Source: Delphinus delphis (Eukaryota > Chordata > Mammalia > Artiodactyla > Delphinidae). Taken from it: a DNA stretch of 64,000 bases. The notes below the pieces were generated by a model. It made no database searches, was not told the DNA's origin, and saw only the letters and a program-made list of their open reading frames with translations. Both the position numbers and the translations under genes were made by a program. The stretch covers positions 123,051,838-123,115,837 of the forward strand of contig NC_082687.1 in NCBI RefSeq assembly GCF_949987515.2, read 5' to 3'. Positions 49,646 to 60,059 of this stretch are shown here, piece by piece (position 1 is the first letter of the stretch; each line of letters starts with the position of its first letter).

Positions 49646-51814
49646 TTTAATTTTCAACTCTTCAATAAAACAATACCAAACAAAATATTATTGTCCCTTT
49701 AAACATGGGTCAGGAACTCTAAGTCAATTCACTGTAATAGGCGATGCAATGCATATTAATGCAAAAAGAGAACATTGTACATGTAGTTCACCCCCCTAAC
49801 CCAAACTAATTTTTTAAGATTCCAAGAGACTCTGTCTGGATGGCAAGGCAGTGACAACCTTCAAATGTGGTAACCTCTGCATGGTCATTTTCTGTCTTTC
49901 TAGATTCTGCCTCTAAAAATGTCTGACTGAAGATTTCAAGGCAAAATAGTATTAAAACATTCTGAATACAAAAATATAAATAATACATTAAAATGGAAGG
50001 GTTCTAGTTCTGATGGAAAAGCATACTAATAACAATACTTATTATTAAAACCTAATCTTTAATGATTAAAAAATATCTTTGTAATTCAGGCCTGCAGATA
50101 TTTCTTTCATTAGTGAAATCCTTTGAATGCCCTAAATAATTGAGTGTTCAGAAGCCAGCAACTCAAATTGACATTAGAAGTGTTGTTTATACAGGTGGCT
50201 TGCCTACTGGGAGTCAAAATTCTTACTTTTGTTGTCCTTATCAATTATTCTGAGACTTTGTCTGTTTAGTGTCTGCCAACTTTTATTGCAACAGAAGACT
50301 CTTTTTAAAAATTGCTGACATAACATTTATCAAATTATCCTAAGAGTAACACTCTGTTTCCAAATTTAAAAAAATCAAGAGTGGAGGAAAATGTTTGGAT
50401 GATTAACTATTAAGTCAGTTATATGATTCTCTCAGATTTAAATATTTAAAATGTGTCAACTAAAATGAATAAGAAACGAAGTTCTTAGAAATATGAGGTT
50501 CACCCAAAACAGACTAAAGGTATTGTCAGTATTGTCAGTTATGAGCTCAAGAACTTAGAATCAACATGTAATGAATCAATCCAGACATAAAAAATATTTA
50601 AGTGCTGGGTATAAGTGACCATAACTTCTGCTAGCACTGATAGTCAGCATTTACTTTCAGGAGTGTAAGCTTCCATCTCAGTTGCTCACATGTCTCTACT
50701 GGGGGGAATCTTCTAATTTTCCCCTACTAATTATACAAAAGAAAGAAGATGAACTTCAGAAGTAAACATTCAGATTTACCACATAGAAGAAGAGAAGACA
50801 AGGGAAATTCGACAGTCTGGATACTCCAGCCAGGCACACACACTGTCTGCCAGAAGGGAGGGAGGGGCCCTAGGTCGCAGAAGTTGCAAGGCAGGTGAGC
50901 CCACACAGGACTTATAACTCGTTTTTTAAAATGGAGAGCCCCAAATCCTATAAGGGTCTCATTCTCATCGACCTCTGTGATAATAATACAGTGTACACAG
51001 GATTTTCCTAAGGGGAAAAAATTCACACGATTCATTTCCAAAGCTGGAGGCTTCAGAGTGCTTTCTCATTGGACTGGCAGCCGAGTGGGTCTAAAGAGAA
51101 CAATAAAAGCTCAGCGTTGCATCGGAATAAAAAAGTAGTGAACCAAGATCACACAGTATGGGAGGAGCTTCTTGTCACCTAATTCGTATTCTGAAACCAC
51201 ACTCACTGAGCAAGCTAGAGAATACAGCGTGGCTCCCCCAAAGGAACATCAGCAGGGAGAGAATGTTCTGGCCAGAGGACTCAAGTGCCTGGTCCCCTCA
51301 TTGTAAATTAATAAATCAGGGCTTTGATTTTTCAAATCAGTCCCTTGAGCTTATTTAATATCACTAAGCCCTTTAGAAATAGACAACTAGGTTTCAGCGT
51401 CTGGAAAGGCTGAGGGCCAGACTTGGAGCCAGGCAAATCTACCAAGGTAATGAGACTCTAAGAGGTCTGTTGGAAGGCGGCCTGCTGGCATTCCCTAGCA
51501 ACACTCCCCCTTCTTCACGGCTTGAGCCAAGTCTGATCATTTTTCCAAGGTGAACTCTGCAATGGGTACTTTGTAGTAACAGAAAATTAAAATAATACTG
51601 TTCATTTGTGCAGCTTGCTGTGGTTTAAAACATGTTTTCATAGAGATGATCACATTCAATAAGGCAGTTTTTCAACATATTTATTGCTCCACTTATTTTA
51701 CAGATGAAGAAAATAAAACTCGGATGGGTGTCAGGTGCCCTTACATTTGCTCCCACATTAGATTTTTTCCCTCAAAAATACTACCCTCTGGAAGGAAGTA
51801 TGAGCAGGAGGTGT
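49646..51814. other. Unassigned DNA, GC-richer block at 50.8-51.5 kb
   Basis: No gene. About 50,790-51,530 is noticeably less AT-rich and free of recognised repeats, so it is a candidate for unique, perhaps conserved, sequence. Frames there (104 codons on the minus strand) show no domain. Confidence 0.45.
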
Positions 51815-51965
51815 TCCTGATGCTGGTACTGTTCTGTTTGTTGAGCTGGATGCTGGTTACATGGGTGTGTTCAATTGCGAAAATTCATCAATCTATACAC
51901 TTGGGAAATGCACATTTTTATGTGGACAATTACACTTCAAAAAAGTTAATAAATGTTTAGATAAA
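51815..51965 (+). mobile_element. L1M 3' end, sense
   Basis: The pattern 'gatgctggttacatgggtgt', 'aaaattcatcaatctataca' and 'caattacacttcaaaaaag' is the conserved 3' terminus of L1M-type elements. Confidence 0.75.
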
Positions 51966-54359
51966 AATGGATAAAACAGAAAAATAATAGTGCTTCTGTT
52001 GTTGTTTTATCTATCTTTAAATTTTTAAAAAATTCTTAAGCTTAGTATAATCAACAAGCTGGCTGGCACATTTTCAGTTAAAATTTGATCTAATTCAGTA
52101 ATCCCTTTCTTCTGAGTAATTTTGGCTATTTAAAAATTACTAATAAAGAGTAGGAGAAATGAATGTGGCACTATACCTACTAGCACATATTTAAAGAAGC
52201 TGGTAAGCCTTATGAATAAACAAGGATCATAAATCACATTAAAATTCTTAGGATTCCATTGAACTGGGCAAACTGTACCTAGAATGATAAATTAATTGTT
52301 CACAGTAATATTTCCAAGAGTAAGATGACCTTGCAGATTAAGGTTTGTGTGGGGATGAGTAGGGAGATGGGGGAATTGAGATGGAGCAGTTAACTGAATG
52401 CATATGTCACTGAATTAGACTAGAGGGAAAGTACATAAGGGTTTAATAGGAAGATCAACTCATATACCCACTTCCTATATTTGAGGTATCTCACAAAGGA
52501 GAATTATAAATCCTCTCACTTTTTCCATTTCATTTGTAAAGACTAGTCTGGAAACACCCTACATAGAGAAATGATTTGGCCTCAGATATTGGACACTGTA
52601 AATGTGTCTGCTGGGTCCTTTTAAAGTAACCAATGAATACCAGGCTCTGGAGAACGTAAGACTTCATCTGGAAGTTGGGGGCTGTTCCACACAAACACAC
52701 AAAGCCTCTTCACTAAATCTGCTCTAAAAAGTAGTCTTACAAAATAAATAAGTAAATAAATATTTTTTAAAAAATCAGAGTGGAGGATTGTCTGAGGAAG
52801 TGACATTTTGGATAACACTGGAAATGAGTAGGACTCAGCACCTGAGTAAATGGGAAGACCACATCTCACCCTTAACAAGTAAGAGGTGGAGTTGCCCCCA
52901 GAGCAAGTTCCTCTTTTAGAGAGAGGTAAACCCCTGATTACAAAGAAGTAAGTTATAAATAAGGCTCTCTATAAATCAGCCTCTTAAAAAGTCTAATTCT
53001 TTGGATGCTTTCCCTTTTGTCAGCAGTCATACAAAACAAGTTTTAAGAACTTTGCCTCTCTCCCATCTTATGTGTAGAAGAAAGACTCTCAGTCTCAGGT
53101 GCCTTTGAAACCACCATACAAATCCCAGACAAAGCTCTCCATCATAAGAGTCTCCAGGAAAGCAAAATAATTCTTCCAGCTTGGTGACAGTTCTATGCTT
53201 GAAGGAAACAATACCATCAGAAGTTAACAAAATTAACACTGTGACCCTTCAAGAAACCCACCTGTAAAAGCCCATTGGACCCACCTACTATTTGATGCTA
53301 GGTCTCTGATTCTCTGATTTATTTTTCCAACCAAGGGGTGTCCTAACAATTGCAGTAGGAAATTTGGCCTAAGCTTCACAAGGCAGACATAAAATGCATG
53401 GGTTTTTTTGCCTCCTTTTTATCTATCTGATAACCCCAAGTGATTAAAGTGAAGACACACCCTTCTTCCTCTTATATTTTAATAGCATGAAAACAGTGAA
53501 AATGCATAAGGAAGACTCTTGTAGACTACTGGTTTCTGGGTCAGGAAGCCTGCACTCAATGTTCAAACTCTCAGACCCTACTCTGAGGAATTAGTTACAC
53601 CAATCGGTAAAGACAAGTCCCCTTGTATTAGTACTTGAACAGGAAATTGTGGAAAATAAAGAGACAAGATGGTAACATTATGTGGACCGACATATATTTA
53701 TTATTCCAATGACACCCACCAAAAGAAAATAGAATCCTGGGGAAAGGGAATATAACAAAGGCATTCAAGGGGTAGCTAGCAACAGAAAAAGGAGCATCCT
53801 ATAGCAGATTTAAGAGCAGAGAGGAGAATCTCAAAATATAGAGGAACAGCTTCTAGGTAGACGACTTAAGAAGGATTAAAAAAATACTCTGAGTTACCTG
53901 GACTTATATTTCTTTGGTTATTTTACATGTCTTTTCCCCAATTCTCTATCTGAATATGATCTTCACCAATGCTAATAACTTGTTGGGAGTGTTTCATTAT
54001 TCTTTTGTCATCATTACAATGTTAGGACTGGAAAAGATAGAACAATTCTTCTTTTGTGTATAATATATTCAGAACTGAAGGCTCTGAGCAAACACAAATC
54101 TGCTTGTGTGCTCGGTATGCCTATATACTCTGTATATCAAAAGCTTCTTAAAACAATATTGTAAGTTGTATGATTATTTCATCAAGATGCAGAATTTATT
54201 TCTCCACTCATTAAATCTGGGCTGGGTTGCTTCTGTTAACTTCTTTGGAAGAAGTTATGGAGTGCTAATTCCTAGTCCATACTTCAAGAAACCTTGCATG
54301 CTTCCACTCATCCTTTTGCATCCCTATGATGATTACGTGGACAGGTCTAGGGTCATCTG
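51966..54359. other. Unassigned DNA
   Basis: About 2.4 kb without a recognised gene. Some segments may be decayed repeats that I could not place. Confidence 0.45.
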
Positions 54360-54640
54360 ATTAAGGACAAGAGGCCCATGGCCCAGTCTTTCCTGCTGGA
54401 CCAGCCAATAGCCAGCCAAATAAGAGACCTGTAATAGAGATCATCTCAGACCAGCCAGCATACAAGTTGATTTCAGACACAAAGACAAGCCCAGGCAAGA
54501 TCAGAGCAACTGCCCAGTTAATTCATAGACCCAGGGGCAATAACAAATTCTTTTTGTTTTAAGCCACAGAGTTTTTTTTATTAAACTGTAAGAGGTAATG
54601 GGTATAGAAATTGGTACATAGAAGTGCATGCTATTGACTT
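54360..54640 (+). mobile_element. MaLR-like LTR 3' part
   Basis: A GC-rich block of repeated 'ccagcca' type text is followed by 'ttttgttttaagccacagag', a hallmark of the 3' end of MLT1/MaLR LTRs. It may be the left LTR of a decayed MaLR element whose right LTR is at about 60.06-60.32 kb. Confidence 0.6.
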
Positions 54641-54926
54641 AAAATATGATACTCTGATTTAAGAGCAAAGCAATGAGCAGACAATGGAAACACAATGAGC
54701 AATTTCACAGAGGTTGGAAAATGCTGAGAGATTGCTACTGGAAGCCGGAAAAGTAGAGCCCCATGATAAAATCCAACAAAACAATTGACAAGACTATACC
54801 GATAGGTCTGTTCCTAATAAATTGATAGATGTTGACAGAAATGATTTTCAGACAAAATGTTGAAAGTGCCAGTTGGCTCCTTTTAGCAGCACAAGATAAG
54901 GTAGTAAAGGAACAATATGAGTTAAC
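54641..54926. other. Possible MaLR internal sequence
   Basis: Text such as 'ggttggaaaatgctgagag' and 'ctactggaagccgg' lies where a MaLR internal region would begin. Strongly decayed and non-coding. Confidence 0.35.
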
Positions 54927-55006
54927 CAGAGGTCAGCAAACTTTTTCTGTAAAGGGCCAGATAGTAACTTTGTGACTATTCAGTCTCTGCCTCAACTATT
55001 CTACTC

Positions 55007-55400
55007 TGTGGTGCTCCAGGGACAAAGAACAAGATAAACCCGAACAAGGGCCAACATTGCCAGAACAAAGAGTTACAGGACTCTTATCACTCTGTCACGT
55101 AGTGGCCCTTGCAATATCCCTGAGCCCTTCCAAGCAGCATGCCCTGTCCCTTTCCCAGCCTGTATAAGGAGATGTATTTGTCCAGTTCTTCTCCAGCTCT
55201 GCACACTGGAAGTATGCATACCCTTCCCAATCAGCAGGTGACTCGGAAGTTCTTTGTTCCCTAGCTATAAAAACAGACCAGTAACCCTTGCTTGGGGTCG
55301 GTTCTCCCTGATTATCAGAAAGTCAGCCCGCTGTTCTATCTTCTTTACATTCTGCCTTGTGTCTGGAAATTCTTTTCCAACCCGCGTTTGGACCACGACA
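55007..55400 (+). repeat. Proviral 5' LTR
   Basis: Starts TG and ends CA, 394 bp. It has a TATA-like box (GTATAAGG near 55,162) and CTATAAAA near 55,265. A segment of about 30 bp holding the poly(A) signal, present in the 3' LTR, is missing here between short TTCT repeats near 55,336. Open frames across the LTR and leader are chance. Confidence 0.92.
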
Positions 55401-55404
55401 TCTC

Positions 55405-55423
55405 TGGTGGCCCGAACAAGGAT
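55405..55423 (+). promoter_or_regulatory. Primer-binding site, tRNA-Ile-like
   Basis: TGGTGGCCCGAACAAGGAT lies four bases after the 5' LTR. It matches the 3' end of mammalian tRNA-Ile (plus CCA) at about 16 of 19 positions by my recollection. A tRNA-Lys-type site is the alternative, but needs a one-base insertion. Confidence 0.65.
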
Positions 55424-55955
55424 CTCTTTCCTCACTTCCTCTCCTCATTCCTTGGGACCTTCTGTGAACAGACAAGTTTGTGGAAGCAACAGAGAAACTC
55501 TGGCCAGGGCCACACCCTGGTGAGTCTCCACGGCTCACTTTGCCCCAGTAACTGCAGCCCAGAACCGGTGAGAGTCCCTCTGTCTTCCTTCCGACTGCGG
55601 ACTAAGCCGATTGGTATTGTGCGGGCACACGTCAGGCATTTAAAAGCCATTAGGGAGCCTGCCGCTTGAAGACTCCCATGAAAGAATAAGGGGGTCACAG
55701 ACCAGACCAGGCTTTTGGAGCGTCTGCCCCCATCCAGACAGCTTCCGTGCAACGTGAGGCACATAATGGTTGAAACAAACCACAAAGCGCACTGTCCCTT
55801 GGCCACCGCCTCCTCGGTATGGTTAAAAGGTGAGATCTTCAGTCCTCTTTTCTGTTACTTCTGTTTACTCTTCCTCAGCCCAGACTGATTCCAAAGGACC
55901 TCACTGCCTCTAGATCGTCCTGAGAATCCTCTCCCCCATCCCTGAGGATCTTCTA

Positions 55956-55964
55956 AAGGTGAGT
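55956..55964 (+). promoter_or_regulatory. Splice-donor-like site in proviral leader
   Basis: AAG|GTGAGT matches the consensus 5' splice site closely and sits in the leader between the primer-binding site and gag, as the donor for env mRNA does in retroviruses. A weaker one (AAAG|GTGAG) lies near 55,826. Confidence 0.45.
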
Positions 55965-56184
55965 CAATTCCCGGCTGGCTATGGGAATCCTCCTCTATGT
56001 TCACTGGTGCTCTAGCCGCACGGTTTCTCATCGCCCTGGTCACCTCTCTCAGTCGGACGTGACTGCTGAGTTGGTGGGCATTTTTGTGCCTTAGTTGCAT
56101 GGAGATGCCACTGAGGCAAAGAGGGGCACCTTTTTGCCCATTAGTGATTCTCAGTACACCCATTCTTCAGCATCGAGGCTAAGA

Positions 56185-57806
56185 ATGGGTTCAGGTACGT
56201 CTATCCCCTTAGATTCACCTGTTGTATTCTCAGGAATTGGAAGGAATTTGACCCAGACAGTCTCAAAAAGAAGAGACTCACTTTCTTTTGTCACACAGCT
56301 TGGCCCAGTACAAACTGGGGGACCAAGAACGATGGCCTCTTAATAGGATGCTAAATTATAACACGATCCTCCAACTTGATCTTTATTACCAGAGGCTGGG
56401 AAAGGATTCTGAGGTTCCGTACATCCAGGCCTTCATGGCCCTCAGTCTGAATCCGAGCCTGAGGGACTCCTGCTGCACATGTCTCTCCATTGCTGCTCTA
56501 CTGTCTTGCCCTCCCCCTTCTCTCCCTCCACCAGCTTAACTGCCTTGCCCCTCCCCATCTCTCCTCCATCAGATAGTTTAGATGAGCCTTCTTGTCCCCG
56601 GTCTCACCTGCCTCCTCAACCTTCTGCTTCCCAATCTCCACCCCCTGACCCAGATGTGGATCCGCTTTCTCCTCCCCACCCTCAGTCACGGACAACCCAA
56701 CGCTCCGAACCAAGTCCCAATATGCTTCCCCTATGAGAGGTCACTAATGGAGACCTAGGCACTATCAGAGTTCATGTCCCCTTCCCCATGTCTGATCTCT
56801 CTCATATCCAAGGGAAACTAGGCTTCTTCAGCCAGCACCCCTTCACTTTATCAGGGAATTTCAGGCCCTTACCATAGCCTTTGACCTAACCTGGCAAGAT
56901 ATTCATGTAGTCCTAACTACATGCAGTACTCATGAAGAAAAGACCAGGATCTGGGCCTGGGCTCAGGCCTGAGAAGTTGAGGCACATTCTCAAAATCCTA
57001 ATGAGAACCAAGCGGGGGCAGAAGCAGTCCCACAGGTGAATCCAGGATGGAAATACCAAGCAAATGAAAATGGCCAACAGGAGGGCTCACTAGGAGAAAT
57101 TACATGATTACCTGTCTATTAGAAGGTGTGAAAAAGGCAATCATCAAACCTGTCAATTATAATAAGCTCAGAGAAGTTACACAGGAACCCTCTGAGAATC
57201 CAGCCCTTGTTCAGGCCTGATTAGCAGAGGCTATGAGGAAATACACCAAGCTAGACCCTGAGAGCCCTGAAGGTCAGGCCATACTTGCAGTTCATTTTAT
57301 AAGCCAAGCAACCCCTGACGTCAGACAGAAATTAGAACAGGGCCCACAAACTCCATTCTCTGTCCTACTTGACACAGCCTTTAAGGTCTTTAACAACAGG
57401 GAAGTAATTTCCAGGAATAGGCAAGAACTGAGAAAGGAGGAAAAATTAAAGTGACAGGCTCAATATATGGCTCTTGCCATTGGTCAGTCCCTACCACAAC
57501 AGGGACCTACGGGAATCCCCTCCTCTTCTCAAAAACCACCACTGACCCGCTACCAGTGTGGTCAGCAGGGGCGCACTGTCAGGAACTGCCTCACCCCACC
57601 ACTCGATACTCCATGCCCTTACTGTCGTCAAAAAGGCCATTGGAAGAGGAGTTGTCCCTCCTGCCATCAAGTGGGTAGGCTAATGCCACAATCATCCAAT
57701 ATCCAGGGTATTTCGTGTCCCGGCCCCTTGGGCCGAGGACAAGGCCAATTGCCCTTGTCAAGAACCAGCTTGTGCTCTAGATCTAGGGCTCCTGGATGCA
57801 GATGAC
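56185..57806 (+). pseudogene. gag pseudogene (matrix, p12-like, capsid, nucleocapsid)
   Basis: Gag is the virion structural polyprotein. The likely old start at 56,185 opens with Met-Gly and a Ser at position 6, a myristoylation-type N-terminus. Matrix-like text continues in a shifted frame (about 56,290-56,480). A proline-rich p12-like stretch follows (56,500-56,736), then capsid-like sequence in pieces, the best being 57,233-57,451 with gammaretroviral-type capsid C-terminus. Nucleocapsid has two zinc knuckles: the first (57,557-57,589) has lost its first Cys and its His, and the second (57,614-57,655) keeps CX2CX4HX4C. Several frameshifts and stops break it, including TGA at 57,452-57,454. 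Confidence 0.85.
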
Positions 57807-57965
57807 TGAAGGTGTGTGGGGCTTAACCTATAGGCCCCTATGTTCCCCATAAGACCAGAGGAGCCCTGGGTAACACTGGATGTGGCAGGGGCTACTATAA
57901 CCTTTCTCATTAACACTGGGGCTAGTTATTCAGTCCTGACCTCCTTCTCTAGTCCCATTTGTCAT
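57807..57965 (+). pseudogene. Retroviral protease N-terminal remnant
   Basis: Retroviral aspartic protease cleaves Gag-Pol. Only the first part remains, in a frame different from the nucleocapsid. The active-site loop is recognisable as LINTGAS with the key Asp replaced by Asn (codon AAC at 57,912-57,914), which alone would abolish catalysis. After about 15 more residues the protein is cut and the sequence changes to env. No flap or second half is present. Confidence 0.8.
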
Positions 57966-57969
57966 TCCT

Positions 57970-58628
57970 TGATCCTCCTAACAGGGGTAGGAACAGGTTC
58001 AACTGGACTTTTAAACTCTATTATCACTGCCCGATAGCTCTCTCTTGAATTCACACAACAGTTTGCCTACCTAGCAGCTCAAATTAACACTCTACAAGAA
58101 CAAATAAATTCTCTAGCAGGAATGGTTTTTACAGAATAGGAGTGCTTTAGACTTACTAACAGCTAACCAAGGTGGGGTCTGTGCAATGTTAAAGGAGGAG
58201 TGCTGTTTTTCGTCAACCAGTCGGGCAAAATTCAAACTAACCTTTGGAATATTATCCAAAGAGCTAACGGGTTTTACATGAAGGGAGCCTCAGCGGGATT
58301 CGACTCGTGGGATTTCAAGACTAATATCTGGTCCTGGTTCTGTTGGCTAACCCCTTTCCTAGGTCCTGTAATAGCCTTCCTACTTTTACTGATCTTTGGG
58401 TCATATATTTTTAACCTCTTTGTTAAGTTTGTCTCTTCTAGAATACAACAAATAAACCTCCAAATGGTAAGGCAACAGGAATACCAGCCAGTCAACACCC
58501 GGACAGCACTTGCACAAGCGGCCATCAATGTTCCATGGAGTCTCCACCCCCTCTCTAGGAATACCCTGACCGAGGGCAGGCATCAGGAACCCAGGGCCCC
58601 TATGACGCCCCTGCCCAGCAGGAAGTAG
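57970..58628 (+). pseudogene. env transmembrane-subunit remnant
   Basis: The Env transmembrane subunit anchors the spike and drives membrane fusion. The surface subunit is absent. Remaining parts in order are a Gly/Thr-rich fusion-peptide-like stretch (about 57,970-58,020), a heptad-like helix, the region around the conserved CX6CC motif (Cys codons at 58,180, 58,201 and 58,204), a hydrophobic membrane anchor (about 58,356-58,434) and a cytoplasmic tail to 58,628. Breaks are an in-frame stop at 58,036-58,040, another near 58,138, and a frame change in the T run just after the CX6CC motif. The apparent open frame from 58,200 begins with GTG, not a host start. Not expressible as a fusogen. Confidence 0.88.
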
Positions 58629-58746
58629 CCAGAGAGAGATCGTTGCTCCTTCTTACAAAGAGCGTTCCCGAATACCTGAGAAGGAGCTAAGCAGGCAGGT
58701 AGACATGAGCAGGGTGTCGAATAGGGCCAAAGGACTGGCTCTATGA

Positions 58747-58763
58747 ATAAAGAGAGGGAGAAA
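58747..58763 (+). promoter_or_regulatory. Polypurine tract
   Basis: A run of purines (AAAGAGAGGGAGAAA) directly abuts the TG of the 3' LTR. In retroviruses this primes plus-strand DNA synthesis and so confirms the LTR start. Confidence 0.88.
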
Positions 58764-59394
58764 TGTGGTGCTCCAGGGACAAAGAACAAGATAAACCTAA
58801 ACAAGGGCCAACATTGCCAGAACAAAGAGTTACAGGACTCTTATCACTCTGTCACGTAGTGGCCCTTACAATATCCCTGAGCCCTCCCAAGCAGCATGTC
58901 CTGCCCCTTTCCCAGCCCGTATAAGGAAAGGTATTTGTCCCGTTCTTCTCCAGCTCTGCACCCTGGAAGTATGCATACCCTGCCCAATCAGCAGGTGACT
59001 CGAAAGTTCCTTTGTTCCCTAGCTATAAAAAGCAACTGAGCCCATGCGCCACAACTACTGAGCCTGCGCTCTAGAGCCCGCGTGCCGCAACTACGGAGCC
59101 CATGTGCCACAACAATTGAAGCCTGCTCTCCTAGAGCCTGTGCTCCACAACAAGAGAAGCCACCGCAATGAGATGCCCGTGCACCACAACGAACACCCAA
59201 TGCAGCCAAAAATAAATAAATAAATAAAAACAAAAAAACAGACCAGTAACACTTGCTCAGGGTCGGCTCTCCCTGATTATCAGGAAGTCAGCCCGCTCTT
59301 CTGGCAGCGACCCTTCTCTTTAATAAATTCTGTCTTCTTTACATTCTGCCTTGTGTCTGGAAGTTCTCTTCCAACCTGCATTTGGACCACGACA
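58764..59394 (+). repeat. Proviral 3' LTR (with SINE insert)
   Basis: Same sequence as the 5' LTR, with about 23 substitutions by eye. It keeps the poly(A) signal (AATAAA at 59,322-59,327) that the 5' LTR has lost. A SINE fragment of about 203 bp is inserted at 59,031, so the total is 631 bp. Confidence 0.92.
59031..59233 (+). mobile_element. 5'-truncated CHR-1-type SINE in the 3' LTR
   Basis: The body matches 46,795-47,000 of the CHR-1 copy and ends with (AAATA)n. The tRNA-like head with A and B boxes is missing. The 5' LTR lacks it, so it arrived after the provirus. Flanking A runs make the target-site duplication ambiguous. Confidence 0.88.
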
Positions 59395-59645
59395 AACTAG
59401 GTTACTGCAGTGCAAAAACAGAGAGAATATGTAAATGAATGAGTGTGGTTGAGTTTCAAAAAACCCTATTTATGAACACTGAAATGTGAATATGACATAA
59501 TTTGCATGTATCACAAAATGTTATCCTTCTTTTGATTTTTTTTAACCAAAAAAAGAAAATTTAATGAACAGTCTTAGCTCATAGTTCATACAAAAATGGG
59601 AGGTGGGTTGAATTTGGTCTGGAGCTCTTAGTTTGCCAATCTCTG

Positions 59646-60059
59646 AACTAGAGAAAGACCTGATCAGTTTTCAAGAGAAATTTAGAGAGATCTAAAAAAA
59701 AATAAAAACAAAATTGCTTCTTATATTCTGTCTTCCCAACTAGTAAGGGTTCCAACATAAAACAAGTTCTGAGGACAAGATCAAATCCAGTGTGTTATTA
59801 TAAAACCCTTTATTAAGACTTAAGTCAGTGCCCAGGCTTCCCTTTCAGCTAGATAAAAGGGTTTCTATGAAACTTAAGAGGCTTGTCTCATAACCTTCTG
59901 ACATGGCCAAAGCTGCCATGAGTAAATCCAGAGGGAGATGCGTGTCTCCCAAATAATTGTGGATTTGGCTCTCAGGATGGACTTGAGTCTGAATCAGAGA
60001 AAGCCTACAATGTTTTTAAGCTCTACTTTCAAAAGAGCTTCATTCTCTTGAATCTTTTT
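59646..60059. other. Possible MaLR internal sequence
   Basis: 'caagagaaatttagagagat' resembles MaLR internal text. Otherwise unassigned. Confidence 0.35.

Larger units (their letters stand above)
55007..59394 (+). mobile_element. Endogenous gammaretrovirus-like (class I) provirus, internally deleted
   Basis: Two LTRs in the same orientation flank about 3.36 kb. In order: 5' LTR, a primer-binding site resembling tRNA-Ile, a leader with a splice-donor-like site, broken gag, the first part of the protease, the transmembrane part of env, a polypurine tract and the 3' LTR. All of reverse transcriptase, RNase H, integrase and the env surface subunit are missing. Flanks TACTC and AACTA fit a decayed duplication of about 4-5 bp. 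By eye the LTRs differ at about 23 of roughly 390 aligned sites (about 6%), so the insertion is old (order of tens of million years). It is a non-functional fossil. Confidence 0.93.
54927..59645 (+). mobile_element. hAT/Charlie-type DNA transposon, split by a provirus
   Basis: The left part (54,927-55,006) starts 'cagaggtcagcaaac', then 'tttctgtaaagggccagata'. The right part (59,395-59,645) ends 'gtttgccaatctctg', an inverted match to the start: these are the terminal inverted repeats. Together they form a short non-autonomous element of about 330 bp. The provirus interrupts it at a point where the family consensus reads roughly 'aactc', seen in decayed form on each side. Confidence 0.82.

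Noticed and set aside
55254..55806. Overlapping frames of 89-125 codons on both strands
   Set aside because: They run across the 5' LTR and leader of the provirus, where no retroviral protein is encoded. They are chance frames in GC-richer DNA.
58200..58628. Possible domesticated envelope gene
   Set aside because: The surface subunit and signal peptide are missing, upstream stops and a frame change cut the transmembrane part, and the apparent start is GTG. No sign of purifying selection can be claimed from one copy.
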